From assembly GCF_002982115.1 (NCBI RefSeq), contig NZ_CP019980.1:814001-878000 (forward strand): 64,000 nucleotides of DNA, read 5' to 3'. This document shows positions 36,430 through 45,544 of the stretch, one piece after another. The notes under the pieces were generated by a model. It ran no database searches, had not been told where the DNA came from, and saw only the letters and a list, made by a program, of their open reading frames with translations. Made by a program: the position numbers and the translations under genes. Position 1 is the stretch's first letter. Each line of letters opens with the position of its first letter. The stretch is from Lysinibacillus sphaericus. Its GTDB lineage: Bacteria; Bacillota; Bacilli; Bacillales_A; Planococcaceae.

Positions 36430-38616
36430 ATGATTAAAGCTGAATGGCTGAAAATCCTTAAAACAAGAAAAATGCTTGTTTCAATAATCGCTGTTCTATT
36501 TATTCCGGTCATGTATGCAGGCATGTTTTTATGGGCGTTTTGGGATCCATATGCAGGCATGTCTAATTTACCGGTAGCGATTGTTAATGATGATAAGGGT
36601 GCAGAAATGGATGGAGTGAAGTTGGACTTAGGAGATACCTTAGTCGATAAACTCGTCGATAGTAAGCAATTTGACTTTATAGAAGTGTCAAAAGAAGAAG
36701 CGGAAAAAGGATTAAATGGTCGAGACTATTACATGATTTTAGAAATCCCAACAAATTTCTCAGAGCATGCTACGACTTTACTTGATGACAAACCTTCTAA
36801 ATTAGTCATGAATTATATTCCGAATGAAGGCTTGAACTTCTTAGGAGCACAAATTGGCGAAACAGCAATGGATCGCATTCGTGCGGAAGTAAATACGCAA
36901 GTTTCTGCTACATATGCAGAGAAATTATTTGATTCTATTGCCACATTAGGAGATGGCTTTACAGAAGCAGCTGATGGTTCTGTTAAGTTAGACGAAGGCG
37001 CTAAAAAAGTAGCAAATGGAGCGAAAGATTTAAAAGGATATTTAGAACAGTTAGCTTCTAGCACAATTGAACTTTCTGATGGTACAGATAAAATTACCAA
37101 AGGTGCAGCGCAAGCAGCTAATGGTGCTAACGACTTATCAACGGGTCTTGTGAAATTAGAAAATGGTACAGTGCAGTTACAGCAAGGTGCACAGCAGGCA
37201 GCTGCAGGTGCAACAAGTCTTCAACAAGGTCTATCTCAATACACACAAGGTGTAGCGAAAGTAGAAGCAGGCCTTACAACAATAACTGAAAAACAACAGC
37301 AAATTATTGCTGGTGCAACATCTGTTGCTGAAAATGCTGGTAAGCTAAACAGTTCAGCAAATCAGTTATCTAATGGTTCTGCACAAGTAGAAGCGGGTAT
37401 TGCGGCTCTAACAGCACAGTTAAAAAGTACAATTGATGCAATGCCAGCAGAGCAAGCCGCTGCTTTAAAGCAAACGTTAGCTGAGCTACAAGCTGGTAGT
37501 ACCAATGTGCACAATGGTTTAAATGCATTAGCAGCAGGTACTGAAAAATTACAAGCTGGTGCTAACCAAGTTAGCGGTGGTGCATCACAAATTGCTGCAG
37601 GTCAAAAAGATGTTTTAGCTGGTGCAAATGCATTAGCAGCAAAAAGCAATGAACTAGTTCAAGGTGCACAAAGCCTTCAAGCTGGTAACGCCACTCTTGC
37701 TAGTAAACTAGGTGAATTACATGCAGGTGTAAACACAGCTGTTGCTGGTTCACAAACATTAGCTTCAGGATTAAATGACTTAGCGAGTGGTACAACAACA
37801 TTGAATAAAGGTACTTCAACACTTGCTTCAAAATCTGGCGAGTTAGCACAAGGCTCTGCAACACTTGCTGATGGGTCAACTGAACTTGCCGATGGTACAG
37901 CGACACTATCTAGCAAATTAGGTGAAGCTAGTGAAAAAGCAAACGAAGTACATGCAAATAATGACACATATGATATGGTCGGTAGTCCGGTTGAAGTAGA
38001 AAAAGAATCAATCAACCATGTTCCAAACTATGGTACAGGTTTCGCACCTTACTTTATTTCACTTGGATTATTTGTTGGAGCACTGCTAATTTCAATCGTA
38101 TTCCCACTTGTAGAACCTGCAATTCGTCCGAAAAATGGCGCATCATGGTTTACAAGTAAAGTGACAGTCCTTGCATTCGTAGGTTTAGTGCAAACATTAT
38201 TAACAGTAGCCATTGTAAAATGGGGCTTAGGTCTTGAAGTACAAAATTTAGGTTACTTTGTACTAACGGCGTTACTAACAAGTTATGTGTTCCTAGCTTT
38301 AATTCAAATGTTAGTTTCTATTTTCGGTGATCCAGGTCGTTTCATTGCCATTGTTGTACTGATTTTACAACTTACAACAAGCGCGGGTACATTCCCACTT
38401 GAACTGATTCCGTCACCATTGCAAGTATTTAATAAATTATTGCCAATGACATATACTGTTCAAGCATTTAAAGCAAGCATCTCAACAGGCGATATGACGT
38501 ATTTATGGCAAAACTATGGTATGTTATTTGGCTACCTAATTGTGTTCTTAGTCATTACTTTTGGTTATTTCATGTTATTACACACAAAACGTTACTCAAA
38601 AGTAGCGGAAGATTAA
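36430..38616 (+). CDS. YhgE/Pip domain membrane protein
   Basis: A 728-residue protein of the YhgE/phage-infection-protein family. One N-terminal span (residues 15-37) is followed by a large extracytoplasmic part, in which residues about 180-510 are a Gln/Ala/Gly-rich heptad-like series with recurring LxxGxxxLxxG words, suggesting an extended helical stalk. Five C-terminal spans (from about residue 540) resemble ABC-2 type permeases. Family members include the lactococcal phage receptor Pip and ESX/type VII-linked EsaA; the molecular job here is unknown. AGGAGTGAG is 7 bases before ATG 36430. Regulated by the preceding TetR protein by inference. Confidence 0.9.
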   Translation: MIKAEWLKILKTRKMLVSIIAVLFIPVMYAGMFLWAFWDPYAGMSNLPVAIVNDDKGAEMDGVKLDLGDTLVDKLVDSKQFDFIEVSKEEAEKGLNGRDYYMILEIPTNFSEHATTLLDDKPSKLVMNYIPNEGLNFLGAQIGETAMDRIRAEVNTQVSATYAEKLFDSIATLGDGFTEAADGSVKLDEGAKKVANGAKDLKGYLEQLASSTIELSDGTDKITKGAAQAANGANDLSTGLVKLENGTVQLQQGAQQAAAGATSLQQGLSQYTQGVAKVEAGLTTITEKQQQIIAGATSVAENAGKLNSSANQLSNGSAQVEAGIAALTAQLKSTIDAMPAEQAAALKQTLAELQAGSTNVHNGLNALAAGTEKLQAGANQVSGGASQIAAGQKDVLAGANALAAKSNELVQGAQSLQAGNATLASKLGELHAGVNTAVAGSQTLASGLNDLASGTTTLNKGTSTLASKSGELAQGSATLADGSTELADGTATLSSKLGEASEKANEVHANNDTYDMVGSPVEVEKESINHVPNYGTGFAPYFISLGLFVGALLISIVFPLVEPAIRPKNGASWFTSKVTVLAFVGLVQTLLTVAIVKWGLGLEVQNLGYFVLTALLTSYVFLALIQMLVSIFGDPGRFIAIVVLILQLTTSAGTFPLELIPSPLQVFNKLLPMTYTVQAFKASISTGDMTYLWQNYGMLFGYLIVFLVITFGYFMLLHTKRYSKVAED

Positions 38617-38627
38617 AAACACTTTGC

Positions 38628-38656
38628 ACCCATCATTTACTTGGTGGGTGTTTTTT
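38628..38656 (+). terminator. Terminator of the YhgE/Pip gene
   Basis: GCACCCA pairs with TGGGTG around a T-containing loop, followed by six T. A copy of the 21-bp repeat starts right after the T run. Confidence 0.75.
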
Positions 38657-38657
38657 A

Positions 38658-38678
38658 GTGCCTGTCACTCAAACAATT
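38658..38678 (+). repeat. Dispersed 21-bp repeat, copy 3
   Basis: One mismatch (CCTGTC for CCAGTC). It directly follows the terminator T run of the YhgE/Pip gene. Confidence 0.8.
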
Positions 38679-38710
38679 TAGTACCTAGCATAATATAGGC
38701 TCCTAAATCG

Positions 38711-38824
38711 TAAAAATCCACTTCGCTTTTCGCGGGCACAGTGTAAGCCACAACCCTCGCTGTCGCGCGGTTTGTTGCGTCTTACAACTTGCGCTGTTCC
38801 CGCAGGAGTCTACGTGGATTTTTA
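38711..38824. repeat. 114-bp hairpin-closed intergenic element
   Basis: Perfect 11-bp arms TAAAAATCCAC (38711-38721) and GTGGATTTTTA (38814-38824) enclose a core with GCGGG/CCCGC, CACAG, GTAAGCC, ACCCTCGC, CTTAC and GCAGGAGTC. The core words recur at 54600-54677, where the arms have a different but again complementary sequence. No coding capacity; MITE-like or structured RNA. Confidence 0.75.
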
Positions 38825-38911
38825 CTTAGTAAGCTATAAAATGTACAGCTAGCATGGAAATTGTATTAGTGTCTGTACCCGCCCTAATGTCATGGCTGGC
38901 GCATATGCAAA

Positions 38912-38932
38912 GTGCCAGTCACTCAAACAATT
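38912..38932 (+). repeat. Dispersed 21-bp repeat, copy 4
   Basis: Exact consensus copy, placed between the 114-bp element and the terminator of the YhfH-like gene. The rest of 38825-38945 shows nothing. Confidence 0.85.
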
Positions 38933-38945
38933 TCATTTTAAATGT

Positions 38946-38985
38946 AAAACAGCAGCTGATATGAGCGTATCAGCTGCTGTTTTGT
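38946..38985 (-). terminator. Terminator downstream of the YhfH-like gene
   Basis: AAAACAGCAGCTGAT (38946-38960) pairs perfectly with ATCAGCTGCTGTTTT (38969-38983). Confidence 0.8.
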
Positions 38986-39090
38986 GTAAGTGTAAGAGAT
39001 TTAATTAATGGTTCATCATAAATGTATGATGAGTGGTGTCATTATTAGTTCGTGTGGGGCACGAAATGACGTTACAGCATAGGCAAATGC

Positions 39091-39216
39091 TTATAGGCAG
39101 TTACATTTTTCACAAGTGTTGCTGTAGCATTCGCTTTGTTCTTCGATCTTTTCACCGCATTCTGTGCATTGTTTTGCAGGTAAGTTCTTGAAAAATTCAA
39201 CTACGTTTTCTAACAT
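39091..39216 (-). CDS. YhfH-family zinc-ribbon-like small protein
   Basis: A 41-residue protein. An N-terminal helix MLENVVEFFKNLPAK is followed by two Cys pairs (CTECGEKIEEQ, then CYSNTCEKCNCL), as expected for a small zinc ribbon. Family YhfH also sits beside lplJ in B. subtilis. AAAGGAGGAG is 6-7 bases before the ATG. Function unknown. It is divergent from lplJ. Confidence 0.85.
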   Translation of the reverse strand: MLENVVEFFKNLPAKQCTECGEKIEEQSECYSNTCEKCNCL

Positions 39217-39358
39217 TGTGGACTCCTCCTTTAAGTTCATCTGTACTATTACTGTTTTATTATTTTATAGTGTATTATAACAGATGCGTTTCGTCAACAC
39301 AAAATGCCTAATTTACGTTAAAATAAAATATGGATATTTTGTGAAGGAGGAAACGACT

Positions 39359-40351
39359 ATGATTTTCGTTGATAATAAAGGGATTCATGATCCACGCATT
39401 AACCTTGCCATTGAGGAGTATTTACTAAAGACAATGGATGTAGAGAAGGAACCGGTGCTGTTATTTTACATAAATCAGCCATCTATTATTATTGGGAAGA
39501 ACCAAAATACGATTGAAGAGATTAATACAGATTATGTTGAAGATAATGGTATCATTGTTGTGCGCCGCCTTTCTGGTGGGGGTGCGGTGTATCATGACCT
39601 TGGAAACTTGAACTTTAGCTTTATTACGAAGGACGATGGCGATAGCTTTATGAATTATAAAAAATTCACACAGCCAGTTGTCGACGCGCTTGCAAAAATG
39701 GGCGTAAATGCGGAGTTATCGGGTCGTAATGATATTTTAGCTGAAGGGCGTAAAGTATCTGGTAACGCGCAGTTTTCTACTAAAGGTCGCATGTTTAGTC
39801 ATGGGACATTACTGTTTGATACAGAAATAGATGCAGTTGTATCTGCATTGAAAGTAAAGAAAGATAAAATTGAATCAAAGGGTATTAAATCCATTCGTTC
39901 ACGTGTAGCAAATATTTCTGAGTTTTTAAAGGATAAAATGACCGTTGAAGCATTCCGCTTAGAAATTTTAAAATCTATTTTCGGTGGAGAAGAAAACATT
40001 CGCTATCATGAGCTTTCAGAAGAAGACTGGGCAAATATACATCAATTATCTGCTGAACGCTATCAAACTTGGGAATGGAACTACGGGAAATCTCCTCGCT
40101 TTAATATTCAAAAAACACATCGTTTCCCTTCAGGCGGGATTGACATTCGCTTAGAAGTGAATCATGGTGTGATTGAAGAAGCACATATATTCGGTGATTT
40201 CTTCGGTGTAGGCGATATTGCAGATGTTGAGCAACGCTTAGTTGGTACAAACTATGATCGTGCTGCGATTGCGATGTCATTAGCGGATATCAATATCCCA
40301 ACATACTTTGGCGGCATTTCTACAGAAGAGTTTTTACAATTAATTTATTAA
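39359..40351 (+). CDS. lplJ: Lipoate-protein ligase
   Basis: A 330-residue ligase that attaches free lipoate to lipoyl domains through lipoyl-AMP. The N-terminal catalytic part has NLAIEEYLL, GKNQNTIEEI, VRRLSGGGAVYHDLGNLNFSF (the RRxSGGGxVYHD signature), and KVSGNAQF with the reactive Lys. A C-terminal domain follows (GIDIRLEVNHGVIEEAHIFGDFF). AAGGAGGAAA precedes ATG 39359; upstream in-frame starts lack a site. Same place as in B. subtilis (yhfH-yhfI-lplJ), but without yhfI. Confidence 0.95.
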   Translation: MIFVDNKGIHDPRINLAIEEYLLKTMDVEKEPVLLFYINQPSIIIGKNQNTIEEINTDYVEDNGIIVVRRLSGGGAVYHDLGNLNFSFITKDDGDSFMNYKKFTQPVVDALAKMGVNAELSGRNDILAEGRKVSGNAQFSTKGRMFSHGTLLFDTEIDAVVSALKVKKDKIESKGIKSIRSRVANISEFLKDKMTVEAFRLEILKSIFGGEENIRYHELSEEDWANIHQLSAERYQTWEWNYGKSPRFNIQKTHRFPSGGIDIRLEVNHGVIEEAHIFGDFFGVGDIADVEQRLVGTNYDRAAIAMSLADINIPTYFGGISTEEFLQLIY

Positions 40352-40507
40352 CAGTAGACAAAAAATAGTTGGCTAATGCCTTTTCCTAAAAAAGATATTT
40401 TAGCCTAACTTGGCGTATAATGTAGGCGGTTATGCTGTGGAAAAATTAAAGTCTAAACATGATGGAACCGTTGAACTTGAAGTTACCAATATATTCACAA
40501 TAAATAG

Positions 40508-40540
40508 GGCACGCGCAATTAGGGCGCGTAGCCTTTTTTT
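40508..40540 (+). terminator. Terminator between lplJ and the bce operon
   Basis: GGCACGCGC pairs with GCGCGTAGCC around AATTAGG, followed by seven T. It stops lplJ transcription; being 32 bases before the regulator gene it could also act as an attenuator for that operon. Confidence 0.7.
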
Positions 40541-40571
40541 GGTACAATATATGATAGAAAGGAGTGTCATT

Positions 40572-41276
40572 ATGGAGAAGCATCGAATATTTATTGTCGA
40601 GGATGATGTGAAAATTGCATCATTGCTTGCAGAAACACTGAGAAAATATCAATACGAAGTGGAAACGATTCAAGAATTTGAACACTTAATAGAAGAATTT
40701 ACAGCCTTTAATCCACATATGGTATTGCTTGATATAAATTTACCTGCGTATGACGGCTATTACTGGTGTCGTCAGCTACGTCAACATACAACATGTCCTA
40801 TCATTTTCATTTCAGCGCGCTCTGGCGAAATGGATCAAATTTTTGCGCTTGAAAATGGGGGTGACGATTTTATTACAAAGCCATTTAATTACGAAATCGT
40901 TCTCGCTAAAATCCGTAGTCACTTGCGTCGTACATATGGAGAATATGCCGCTAGACAAGAAGAACGGACGATTAAACAAGGACAGCTTGTACTGCATTTA
41001 GAGCGTATGGAGCTGCACAAAAATGATTTAGAAATTCCATTACAGAAAAAAGAATGTATTATTTTAGAATTGTTAATGGGCCATGCACCCAAAGTAGTAA
41101 CACGTGAGCAACTGCTAGAGGAGCTATGGGACGATCAAGCATTTGTCGATGAAAATACGTTAAATGTGAACATGACACGTGTTCGCAAGAAGCTAGCCGA
41201 TTATCATATTGCCTCAACAATTGAGACGGTTCGTGGAGCAGGCTATCGTTTTATATTAAGTGCGGGTGAGTTGTAA
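40572..41276 (+). CDS. BceR-like response regulator
   Basis: A 234-residue OmpR-family regulator of the BceR group: acidic pocket VEDD, phospho-Asp54 in LLDINLPAYDGYYWC, FISARS, TKPF, and a winged helix with NVNMTRVRKKLADY and ETVRGAGYRF. The receiver is typical of Bce systems that sense peptide antibiotics. GAAAGGAG is 8-9 bases before ATG 40572, and the open frame farther upstream runs through the terminator. Its stop overlaps the kinase start (TAATG). Confidence 0.92.
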   Translation: MEKHRIFIVEDDVKIASLLAETLRKYQYEVETIQEFEHLIEEFTAFNPHMVLLDINLPAYDGYYWCRQLRQHTTCPIIFISARSGEMDQIFALENGGDDFITKPFNYEIVLAKIRSHLRRTYGEYAARQEERTIKQGQLVLHLERMELHKNDLEIPLQKKECIILELLMGHAPKVVTREQLLEELWDDQAFVDENTLNVNMTRVRKKLADYHIASTIETVRGAGYRFILSAGEL

Positions 41277-42259
41277 TGGGCTGGAAATTATTTTTACGTG
41301 ATTATGCAACATTTTTTATTTTTCAACTGATTTTAGTCGGTTTTATTATGGTGTTGTACTGGCTCGATGGCTTTCGTAACGTCGATACGGCTATTTATTC
41401 TGTAAGTATTAGCTTAGTATTACTATGCTCTTTTTTACTTATTCGTTATTTAATGCGCCAAAGTTATTTGGGTAAAATATTACATCTTCCAAAATCAATG
41501 GAAGATGTGTTACAAAAAAATGCCAAAACACCAGAAGCGGTGCAAGTAGAAAAATATATGCATGAACTGTACCGACTGTATCAGCATGAGCTTCATTCCT
41601 TGTATGCTAGCCAAAAGCGCCACGATCAATTTATGAATCAATGGGTACATCAAATGAAAACGCCTATTTCTGTCATTGAGATGCTATTGCAGGATGAACG
41701 CCCTCTTGATAAAAAGAATGTGCAAGAAGAAATAGATCGTTTACGTAGAGGATTGGATATGGTGCTTGTTAACGCACGTCTTGAAAACTTTGAAGAGGAT
41801 ATGCAAGTCGAACAAATTCCGTTAAAAACAATTGTTACTGCAACTGTTAATGAAAATAAACGTTTATTTATTACGAATCGTGTTTTTCCAGAAATCCATA
41901 TTGAGGACGATATTATCGTAGCAAGTGATTCAAAGTGGCTTCGATTTATCATCGGGCAATTTGTAACAAACGCAGTTAAATATACATTTGAAGAGAATAA
42001 AAAGATCGTGATGTCTGCTATTAAACAAGATGATCATATTCAGTTAGCGATTTGTGATGAAGGAATTGGTATTCCCGCTTCTGACCTTTCACGTGTGACC
42101 AAAGCCTTTTTTACGGGTGAAAATGGGCGTAAAACTGGAGAATCCACAGGTATGGGCTTGTATTTAGCAAAGGAAATCTGCGGAAAACTAGGGCATCAAT
42201 TGGACATTACATCAGAAGTAGGCAAAGGGACGATTGTCACCGTGACATTTACAAATTAG
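41276..42259 (+). CDS. BceS-like intramembrane-sensing histidine kinase
   Basis: A 327-residue kinase with two close membrane spans (residues 12-30 and 41-58) separated by about ten residues, so no extracellular sensor: the hallmark of BceS-type kinases, which read flux through the partner ABC transporter. Phospho-acceptor His125 is in QWVHQMKTPISV; GIGIP and TGMGLYLAK form the ATP site. It is co-translated with the regulator. Confidence 0.92.
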   Translation: MGWKLFLRDYATFFIFQLILVGFIMVLYWLDGFRNVDTAIYSVSISLVLLCSFLLIRYLMRQSYLGKILHLPKSMEDVLQKNAKTPEAVQVEKYMHELYRLYQHELHSLYASQKRHDQFMNQWVHQMKTPISVIEMLLQDERPLDKKNVQEEIDRLRRGLDMVLVNARLENFEEDMQVEQIPLKTIVTATVNENKRLFITNRVFPEIHIEDDIIVASDSKWLRFIIGQFVTNAVKYTFEENKKIVMSAIKQDDHIQLAICDEGIGIPASDLSRVTKAFFTGENGRKTGESTGMGLYLAKEICGKLGHQLDITSEVGKGTIVTVTFTN

Positions 42260-42270
42260 GGGGAGCAGAA

Positions 42271-42702
42271 ATGGGAGAAGTACGGATTGAAGACTGGGTA
42301 TTAAATATTGAATTAGATAAAACGAAGGAGTTGTACGCGTCACACACAGAACTATGTGATTGTTTGTTTTGTGAAAATTTCCGTCAGGCAAGCTTATTCC
42401 TACAAGATGAAGTTGTGCATTTTTGTGATGCACTTGGGCTAAACTTACATAAACCAAGTCTCCTAAATGCTTTCCCAGTTGAAGGCGAGCAAGTGATGTA
42501 TAGTGGGCACTATGCAGTTTATGGTGAAATAATTGAAGGTGAGTTAGATGCATGGGATGTCGTAGTTGGAGAGCATTGCTTTAGTCTAGTGCAAGAAGAA
42601 GCGAAGAATGCTTCAGCCGAAATAGAACCGCACTTTCAAATTGGCTTTGAGGTGGTATTCAATTGGCTTTTACCAAAATCTATGGAATTAATCGAGAAAT
42701 AA
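42271..42702 (+). CDS. Unknown cytoplasmic protein inside the bce operon
   Basis: A 143-residue acidic protein with no signal peptide or span. It opens with RIEDWVLNIELDKTKELYASHTE, has a CDCLFCENF cluster (three Cys at residues about 29-34), then a predicted alpha/beta body and QIGFEVVFNWLLP near the end. It resembles small uncharacterised Bacillales proteins whose CxCxxC-type cluster follows a similar lead; I assign no function. AGGGGGAG precedes ATG 42271, 11 bases after the kinase stop and 12 bases before the transporter ATPase gene, so it is firmly in the operon. It is not a normal component of Bce modules. Confidence 0.75.
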   Translation: MGEVRIEDWVLNIELDKTKELYASHTELCDCLFCENFRQASLFLQDEVVHFCDALGLNLHKPSLLNAFPVEGEQVMYSGHYAVYGEIIEGELDAWDVVVGEHCFSLVQEEAKNASAEIEPHFQIGFEVVFNWLLPKSMELIEK

Positions 42703-42714
42703 GGTGAACAAAGT

Positions 42715-43491
42715 ATGCCTATTTTAGAAATAAAGGATGTTACGAAAGTATATGAGGGCAAGGTGACGCATCGTGCACTCAATCAATTAAGCTTTGAGGT
42801 TGAACAAGGCGAGTTTTTAGCAGTAATGGGTCCATCAGGAAGCGGCAAGACGACGTTATTAAATATTATTTCTACGATTGATGAACCAACGAGTGGGGAA
42901 ATCATTTTAGATGGCATGAACCCGCATAAGCTAAATGCTACTGAACTTGCTTATTTTAGAAGAAGACAACTCGGCTTTGTATTTCAGGATTTTAATTTAT
43001 TGCATATGCTTACGGTTGAAGAAAATATTGTATTGCCGTTAACGCTCGATCAGCAGCCGTTAGAAGTAATGGAGGAGCGTCTTGCAGGTATTGTAGAAAA
43101 GCTTGATTTAACGTCCTTTTTGCATAAACGTCCCAATGAAATTTCAGGTGGACAAGCACAGAGAACCGCCATTGGACGGGCGCTGATTCACAATCCGAGC
43201 CTTATTTTAGCTGATGAACCAACAGGGAATTTAGATTCGAATTCCTCGCGTGATGTCCTTGAACTATTAACAAAAATTAATAAAGAAAAACAAACGACAA
43301 TCGTGATGGTGACACATGATCCAATCGCCGCAAGTTATTGTGATCGTGTGCTCTTTATTAAGGATGGGGAATTTTTCAATGAGATTTATCGTGATGATCG
43401 ACGTCAAATGTTTTTCCAACGAATTTTAAATGTATTGAGCTTACTAGGAGGAGGGCAAGTAGGTGACCTTTCGACAATTCGCTTACCGTAA
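42715..43491 (+). CDS. BceA-like ABC transporter ATP-binding protein
   Basis: A 258-residue ATPase: Walker A GPSGSGKTT near residue 41, Q-loop VFQDFNLLHMLTVEENI, signature ISGGQAQRTAIGRAL, Walker B LILADEPTGNLD, switch MVTHDP. This is the MacB/BceA (export of antimicrobial peptide, or target protection) subgroup. AAGGTGAA precedes the ATG. Its end overlaps the permease gene by 29 bases. Confidence 0.93.
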   Translation: MPILEIKDVTKVYEGKVTHRALNQLSFEVEQGEFLAVMGPSGSGKTTLLNIISTIDEPTSGEIILDGMNPHKLNATELAYFRRRQLGFVFQDFNLLHMLTVEENIVLPLTLDQQPLEVMEERLAGIVEKLDLTSFLHKRPNEISGGQAQRTAIGRALIHNPSLILADEPTGNLDSNSSRDVLELLTKINKEKQTTIVMVTHDPIAASYCDRVLFIKDGEFFNEIYRDDRRQMFFQRILNVLSLLGGGQVGDLSTIRLP

Positions 43492-45403
43492 TGTCGTACG
43501 GAACAGCCGTATTTACGGTGCCTTTTTTATGGCAAGCTTTTTTTCTGTGGCTGTATTTTTTATCTATTCAATGCTGATGTTTCATCCAGATATTGAACGA
43601 GGTATTTTAGGAGAAGTATCGTTAGTCGGCATGATTGGTGCAGAAATCGTACTTGTCCTCTTTACTTTGTTCTTTTTATATTATTCCATGAGTGCCTTTT
43701 TAGAGGCGAGATCCCATGAGTTCGCTATATTATTGCATCTGGGGATGGAAAAGCGCCAAATGAACAAACTTGTCTTTTTAGAAACGATGATTATTGGCTC
43801 TGGTTCGATTATTGTGGGCATTATTTTTGGCTTCTCATTTTCAAAGTTTTTCTTTATGATTGTTCGAGAAATTTTACATTTAGAAAATTTGCCGCTCTAT
43901 GTATCTTGGCAACCTTTTTTACTTACGATAGGCGTCTTCACAAGTGCTTTTGTGGTTATTTCGTTTATTAGCGTATATTTTACACGTGAGAGAAAATTGC
44001 GAGATTTAATCAAAGGGAATGATTATTTAACTAGTGTGGCTAGTTATTCAAAGATTCGCGCAACATATGGTGTTATTTTGATTTTAGCAACGTATGCATT
44101 GGCAGTTATTGTTTCTCATACGACGATGATAGGTTTAACTTTATTGATTCCTTTCTCGGCAACATTTGGAACGTATTATTTTTTTAGTGATTCAGTACCA
44201 TTCTTTTTAGAAATTGCTCGTGGGAAGCGTAAATTTCATTGGCGACGTTATCGCTTATTATCTTTAGCCGAGCAGACACATATTATGATGGATAATGTGA
44301 AAATGTTTTTCGTTGTTACAATGGTTTCGACACTGGCGTTTTTATCAGTCGGTGTTTTAGCTACAATGTCTTCTTATACGACGCAATATGACCGATTAAA
44401 TCCATTAGGGCTTATTTATAAAGGAGATATTAATAATCCGTTTGAGGCTGAGCATATCAATTCTTTGCGTATGCAGTTAGAAGACAAGGGTTTATCCTAT
44501 CATTTATCCCGTTTTCTTGTTGTCAAGCAAACATCCTCCTTTACACACAATGAGGTGGAAGTATTCCGCGAATCTGATATGAATGTTTTGTTGTCTTCTT
44601 TTAACTATCCGTTAATTGATTTGGCGTCTGGTGAAGCAGTGTTTATACCATATTCCGAAGAGTCTTTGAAGAAACTTAAAAATATAGTAGTCCATACAAT
44701 TTTAGAAGAAAACGAAATTCCAATTACCATTGATAGTGTATATCCTAAAATCGTATTCCCAGGTTCCATTGTTAGTGTAAACTCGATTGTGATCAGTGAT
44801 GAAGACTTTGGGAAGCTTGTAAAGCCGATTACTAGTAAGGACGCTTTGCAACCCGTCTATCATTTATTTACATTCGATATTCCACAGTGGATGGAGACGA
44901 AGGAAATTGGCAAGGACATAGTGGACGATGCCTCAACGGAATATTTTTATAGTATAAAAAAGGGCAAGCATAGCCCATTTTATTTTGAAAATGCAGGATT
45001 AAATTATTCTTATATATTAGCTACCTACTCATTATTTACATTAGTTGGTGTTTTAGTGGCCACTGTATTTTTACTAGCTGCTGGTAGTTTTATTTACTTT
45101 AAATTGCATACCTCACTTGAACGAGAAAAGCGGAAATTTGATGTGTTAAAACGCATGGGCTTAACAGATATTGAGTTGAAAAAGCTAGTCAACCGTCATT
45201 TATTCCCACAATTTTTCTTACCGTGGGGCGTTGCTATGATGCACAGTGGCTTTGCTTTCTTTATGGTACAAGGCATTTTAAAGGACATTGCTAATATTTC
45301 AATTGTTAAAGAAGTGTTCTTTGCATTTGGCTTTTTTGTCCTAATACAGGTTATCTATTTTTACTTAATTCGTTGGCGTTACATCTCCCATATCCGTTCT
45401 TAA
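43463..45403 (+). CDS. BceB-like ABC transporter permease (FtsX type)
   Basis: A 646-residue permease with about ten spans: FtsX-like elements near the N-terminus (TFRQFAYRNVVRNSRIYGAFFMASFF, then YYSMSAFLEARSHEFAILLHLGM) and a large extracytoplasmic loop of about 200 residues between spans 7 and 8 (residues about 310-510), the BceB hallmark that binds peptide-lipid complexes and talks to the kinase. The GTG at 43463 has GGAGGAGGG upstream. Last gene of the bce operon; no hairpin terminator was found. Confidence 0.92.
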   Translation: MTFRQFAYRNVVRNSRIYGAFFMASFFSVAVFFIYSMLMFHPDIERGILGEVSLVGMIGAEIVLVLFTLFFLYYSMSAFLEARSHEFAILLHLGMEKRQMNKLVFLETMIIGSGSIIVGIIFGFSFSKFFFMIVREILHLENLPLYVSWQPFLLTIGVFTSAFVVISFISVYFTRERKLRDLIKGNDYLTSVASYSKIRATYGVILILATYALAVIVSHTTMIGLTLLIPFSATFGTYYFFSDSVPFFLEIARGKRKFHWRRYRLLSLAEQTHIMMDNVKMFFVVTMVSTLAFLSVGVLATMSSYTTQYDRLNPLGLIYKGDINNPFEAEHINSLRMQLEDKGLSYHLSRFLVVKQTSSFTHNEVEVFRESDMNVLLSSFNYPLIDLASGEAVFIPYSEESLKKLKNIVVHTILEENEIPITIDSVYPKIVFPGSIVSVNSIVISDEDFGKLVKPITSKDALQPVYHLFTFDIPQWMETKEIGKDIVDDASTEYFYSIKKGKHSPFYFENAGLNYSYILATYSLFTLVGVLVATVFLLAAGSFIYFKLHTSLEREKRKFDVLKRMGLTDIELKKLVNRHLFPQFFLPWGVAMMHSGFAFFMVQGILKDIANISIVKEVFFAFGFFVLIQVIYFYLIRWRYISHIRS

Positions 45404-45470
45404 AAATACGTACAAAAGAGAAAAAAGTGAATTTTTTAAAGGTAATATTGACACGAAATAAAAAGTTTCA

Positions 45471-45499
45471 TTGTTTTTTAGATATATTTCTTATATAAT
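45471..45499 (+). promoter_or_regulatory. SigA-type promoter of lcfB
   Basis: TTGTTT (45471-45476) and TATAAT (45494-45499) with 17 bases between. Confidence 0.65.
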
Positions 45500-45504
45500 A
45501 TTAC

Positions 45505-45518
45505 TGAATAACGATTCA
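45505..45518. promoter_or_regulatory. Candidate FadR operator at lcfB
   Basis: TGAATAACGATTCA is a palindrome with TGAAT/ATTCA arms, the outer arms of the FadR consensus. It sits at about the transcription start just past the TATAAT box. In B. subtilis lcfB is a FadR target. Confidence 0.5.
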
Positions 45519-45544
45519 TTTTATACGATAAGGGGATGGTGTAA

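Noticed and set aside
40410-40571. Extended N-terminus of the BceR-like regulator
   Set aside because: The in-frame extension crosses a terminator hairpin with a T run and has no ribosome site; the receiver domain starts normally at 40572.
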